A stretch of 64,000 nucleotides of DNA from Clitoria ternatea (lineage: Eukaryota; Streptophyta; Magnoliopsida; Fabales; Fabaceae): contig CM075675.1 of assembly GCA_037962975.1 (NCBI GenBank), forward strand, positions 101,981,718 through 102,045,717, given 5' to 3'. A program made the translations under genes and the position numbers. The notes beneath the pieces were generated by a model, which saw nothing but the letters and a program-made list of their open reading frames with translations, ran no database searches and was not told where the DNA came from. Numbering within the stretch: position 1 is the stretch's first letter; each line of letters starts with the position of its first letter. Positions 60,950 to 64,000 of the stretch are shown piece by piece.

Positions 60950-62490
60950 GTAAACGAACACAATTCAACATTTGAACTTGGCATTCCTTTCTAACATACA
61001 ATGTTTGGTGATCTGAAAAGGAAAGAGCTGCTAATTTGTCAGTCGTTGCATTAGTTTCTCCATGAATATGACACAATAATACCTACATGAATTTATGTAA
61101 AAGTTATGGATTTACTCCTATTAAGGAATCCCTAGTGCATAGGCAACGAAAATACAAGGATTCTCATCGGTCTTGCAAATTACGTGTTTTAAAGCAATAA
61201 CAGACAATTAAAATGATTAATTAATTACCTCTTGATGCATAGAATCACAACCTTGAAGCAGTAGTAGCTTCGCACTTAAGGAGTTCACGCAAGCACTCCC
61301 ACCAGATTCCACGCGTTCGAATGCTAGTTCGTTAGAGCGCGGCCTTCGCAACATTTACAGAATGTTTATGTATCACAAGAGTGCGGCTGATGAGCATCGC
61401 ATGCTCTATGTGTAAGCTTAGGTCTTTTCTAATGAACACTCTTTAATGAATGAGCTCTTTGCTCGATTTAAATGACTTAGGTCCAATAGTTTTAATTTTA
61501 GTCAAACTAAAATAAAAACTATCCTCTAATGAGTTTACTCTATATGTGTGACCTTATAGGAAATATATTTGGTTGATATTAGATATAAACATTTTATATT
61601 TAATAAAATATAATGAGCGACATTTAACAATACATCATTATCCAAATATAATTATCAAAATAACCTATAAGTGATAAACTTTGTATGTTCAGTCCCTTTG
61701 TCAAGATATCTAATTGGGCCCAAGGCATGGTCACCGTCATCCTTGTATGGCTCAATTCATTTTACTTGATACAAGAGTAAACTTTTATTAAATAAATATC
61801 TAATATTTATTTTCCTAGCACCATACCTTCCCTTGACATATTGATTCATGTTTTGCCAATCTAACTCCACAATGATATTTGATAATCCCTCATCATGGGC
61901 TATCTATAGACCTCTCAAAATCATGAAAAGTTCTACAATACAGGGTTCACCCTCTCCTTCCCATAAGAAGAAACCTAATAACCAAGTTCTCTGATTGTCA
62001 AGAAACACTCCATCGTAGCTAATAATCAAGTTTCAACAAGCACCATCCATATTAATCTTGTCCCTTTTCCCGTGGCTCCCACTTGAATGTATGGAAAGTA
62101 CTAAGACGCTCGTGGTGATCTCTTAACGCCATTAGGGATCAACTCCTCTTAGCTTCTTGAATCCGCTGCAAAATATGGTTAATGTTTCATTTTTCATTAC
62201 CAAAAACTCTATTATTTCTCCACAACCACATATTCCATAACACAACACAATAATGAATAGCCTCTTTATCTTGAATAAATTATGCACCCAGGCCACCAAA
62301 TTATTCTAAAAAAAAAAAGTCATAGTGGGAACCTTTACTCTAAATCATATCTCTTTTTCCCATGGACAGTCCGTAAGGCAATGATTAAAATCTTCTTTCT
62401 TATGTGAACAACCAAAACAGCTAGCCTCATCACAAAACTTGCAAGACTTACGTAGAGAATTATTTGGCAAGGTTTTCCATAGAATTAACC
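60950..62490 (-). pseudogene. LINE-derived zinc-knuckle/RNase H fragment, interrupted
   Basis: On the minus strand, from 62490 downward, broken frames contain SLRKSCKFCDEASCFGCSHK (zf-RVT-like Cys pattern), then INHILQRIQEAKRS, then LSNIIVELDWQNMNQYVKGR near 61830-61890. After a ~725-bp interruption (61096-61820) comes CHIHGETNATTDKLAALSFS near 61020-61075. The order zf-RVT, linker, RNase H (RVT_3-like, with HI..E.N..D.LA) is that of the C-terminal part of plant LINE polyproteins and their relatives. Stops and frameshifts show it is dead. No reverse transcriptase in the same orientation is present. Confidence 0.65.
61096..61820. other. Insertion within the LINE RNase H remnant
   Basis: About 725 bp separate two parts of one RNase H-like reading. 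On the minus strand it starts TGCTAGGAAAATAAATATTA and ends CATAACTTTTACA, so it could be a solo LTR (TG...CA), perhaps copia-like. I find no target-site duplication, so the class is open. Confidence 0.35.
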
Positions 62491-62639
62491 ATAGAAAAAA
62501 ATTGCTTTATTGAACCTTGTTATTAAAGATGAAGGCCGTCATGTAGTTTTTAGTGTGGTTGGTGGTTTTCAACCATTCTTTTATAAATCCTATTAGGAGA
62601 TTATAAGGGATGACTTATGGAATCTTGTTGCTAGAGCCT

Positions 62640-63494
62640 TTACAGTTATTCTTATCCACGTTTGGTGAAAACATCAATTTGTTTGATGCCATAGACAGAT
62701 CAACCTTTGCATTTTAAAGACTTCCTCCCTATTAGTTTATGTAATGTTGCCTACAAAGTGATCACTAAAGTTCTGGCAAGTTGCTTAAGACCCTTTTCTT
62801 GATGATTTGATTTGTCATCTTCAGAGTAGCTTTATCCTTAGCAGAGAAATAACTGAGAGTGCAATTATTGCTCAAAAAATCACTACTCACATGTATAAAA
62901 GCCAAGCAAAAATAGGCATTATCGTGTTGAAGGTTGATTTAGAGAAGGCCTATGGTAACATTAACTAGGACTTCTTGGAGAAGACTTTGTTGGACTTTCA
63001 GTTTCCAAGGCACATTATTTTTTTAATTATGTGGTGTGTGAGAAACTTTTTTTTGCCTATTAAATGGAATGACTCTAAGTTGGGGTTTTCAACCTATAAG
63101 AGGTCTTTGCCAAGATGATCCTGTGTCTCCATACCTCTTTGTGATCTATATGGAGAAGTTATCTGTACTTATCAACAAAAAGGTGGACGAAGGAGTTTGG
63201 AGGCCCATTAAAATATCAAGAAATAGACAAACTAATTCTCATCTTCTATTTGTTGATGACGTTCTCCTATTTTGTAGGGTTGAAACTACCCAACTTCTTC
63301 ATGTTGTCTCTACTATTCACGGTTTCTGTAAGGCTTTGGGCCTTAAAATTAATTTTAACAAGTCAAAGGCTAAGTGTTCTAGGGGTGTTCCACAAAATAA
63401 GAGAAATGTTTTTCATGGTATTACTTGTATTTGCTTTGTAAATGACTTGGGCTCTTATATGGGTCATCCCTTGGTAAAAAGAAAGGTGAACTAG
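62640..63494 (+). pseudogene. LINE (L1-type) reverse transcriptase fragment, dead
   Basis: Plus-strand frames encode part of a non-LTR reverse transcriptase: SLCNVAYKVITKVLASCLRP (about 62740-62800), LQSSFILSREITESAIIAQ, and VLKVDLEKAYGNIN with a stop where a Trp is usual. In the frame 63069-63494 come GLCQDDPVSPYLFVIYMEKL (family GxxQGDPxSPxLF, here Gly to Asp), SHLLFVDDVLLF (catalytic FxDD box, usually FADD) and ALGLKINFNKSKA. Frames change between blocks. The fragment is cut off at 63496 by an LTR-X copy. It is from a LINE, not from the gypsy element. Confidence 0.85.
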
Positions 63495-63496
63495 TC

Positions 63497-64000
63497 TGAT
63501 CCGAGGTCAACGATCTAGAGTAGGGATCAGTCACAAAAGTCAATGACAAAAGTGTTTATACACCGGTACAGTAGGTATCCAGTATTATAGTCTGAACTCT
63601 CAGTGGGAGAATCCAGTCTTGTTGTCCTGGAGATCCTTCACACCAAGCTTTCGTGTTAAAGAGGGGCGGAAGGTGGTATCACATGCGAAGATTCTCCGAC
63701 GCTTAATTCAGTCACCAGAATGAGAATTCAGGCTAAGAGAACTCAAGCAATAAAATAGTATATCAAGGGTCAGAACAATGTAACCTTTTATGAATGTGAG
63801 AATTGATTATTTATAGATGAGCATGGAGAATGAATCGTTAGGCACAGGTGGGGGCAGGAGACAAATAGTACACTACTCAGTGTACGATTCTGACACGCGA
63901 CGTGGGGGAGCCGCATTTCTAGTGTATCATCCTTATGGCTGTACCCTGTACCTTCTATCGGGTGACGTGGATACTTTTCGGTATACAGGCTAAGAACCCT
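63497..64000 (+). mobile_element. LTR-X copy running off the window
   Basis: It begins TGATCCGAGGTC directly after the LINE fragment. It shares with 10329-11050 the phrases 'gtcctggagatccttcacacc', 'ggtggt.tcac' and 'gaagattctccgacgct' in the same orientation, but is diverged and has a different start. It continues past 64000, so whether it is a solo LTR or the 5' LTR of a full element cannot be seen. Confidence 0.75.

Overview
The window is nuclear DNA from a flowering plant, most likely a legume. Long AT-rich stretches, 3-4 kb LTRs, an Ogre/Tat-like gag, a Cassandra TRIM and LTR motifs such as TAATCGATTA and CGCTTGAGCGAG fit a phaseoloid legume, but the species is inference. At least two thirds is recognisable transposon. 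I can support one ordinary host gene: a seven-exon minus-strand gene (48138-50431) for a bHLH-MYC_N-domain protein of the group often labelled 'WNK kinase-related' in Arabidopsis (At5g53900/At3g15240 type).

Layout. 1-10328: a young, apparently intact Ty3/gypsy chromovirus (Tekay/Del type) on the minus strand, with LTRs about 1% different and one 1470-aa gag-pol ORF. It sits 7 bp inside an older 'LTR-X' copy (10329-11050). 11051-14105: a TATA box and a broken two-exon gene for a Transposase_28-like protein. 14106-30420: a decayed element with Ogre/Tat-like ORF1 and gag remains, cut up by four related long LTRs: A (solo, +), C (solo, -), B (solo, +, nested 5 bp inside the end of C) and D (half an LTR). 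30420-36530: unassigned repeat-like DNA holding a complete Cassandra TRIM (31092-32060). 36530-45606: two inverted LTR-like copies of one family (E and F) flanking a 1751-bp MULE with a 9-bp target-site duplication; the MULE carries a fragment of a FLOURY1-like/GTD-binding gene.

45607-51058: the host-gene island, with a Stowaway-like MITE downstream of the gene and long AG/CT microsatellites in its introns. 51411-54295: a third long LTR-like copy (G). 55422-56042 and 58837-59574: two solo LTR-X copies, the second with a perfect 5-bp duplication. Between them lie a GAT-rich block and a cluster of fold-back MITEs separated by (TA)n tracts. 60950-63494: two LINE fragments in opposite orientation (RNase H part minus, reverse transcriptase part plus). 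63497-64000: another LTR-X copy that runs off the window.

The genes form no shared pathway. The window mainly records layered insertion: solo LTRs show repeated unequal recombination, several insertion events can be ordered from their target-site duplications, and one MULE has mobilised a gene fragment. I found no clearly new system. The most unusual items are the MULE capture, the near-terminal nesting of LTRs, the Cassandra copy with a duplicated LTR head, clustered divergence between the two gypsy LTRs, and palindrome arrays near the ends of the long LTRs. No tRNA, rRNA or CRISPR locus was recognised; the only 5S-like sequence lies inside Cassandra.
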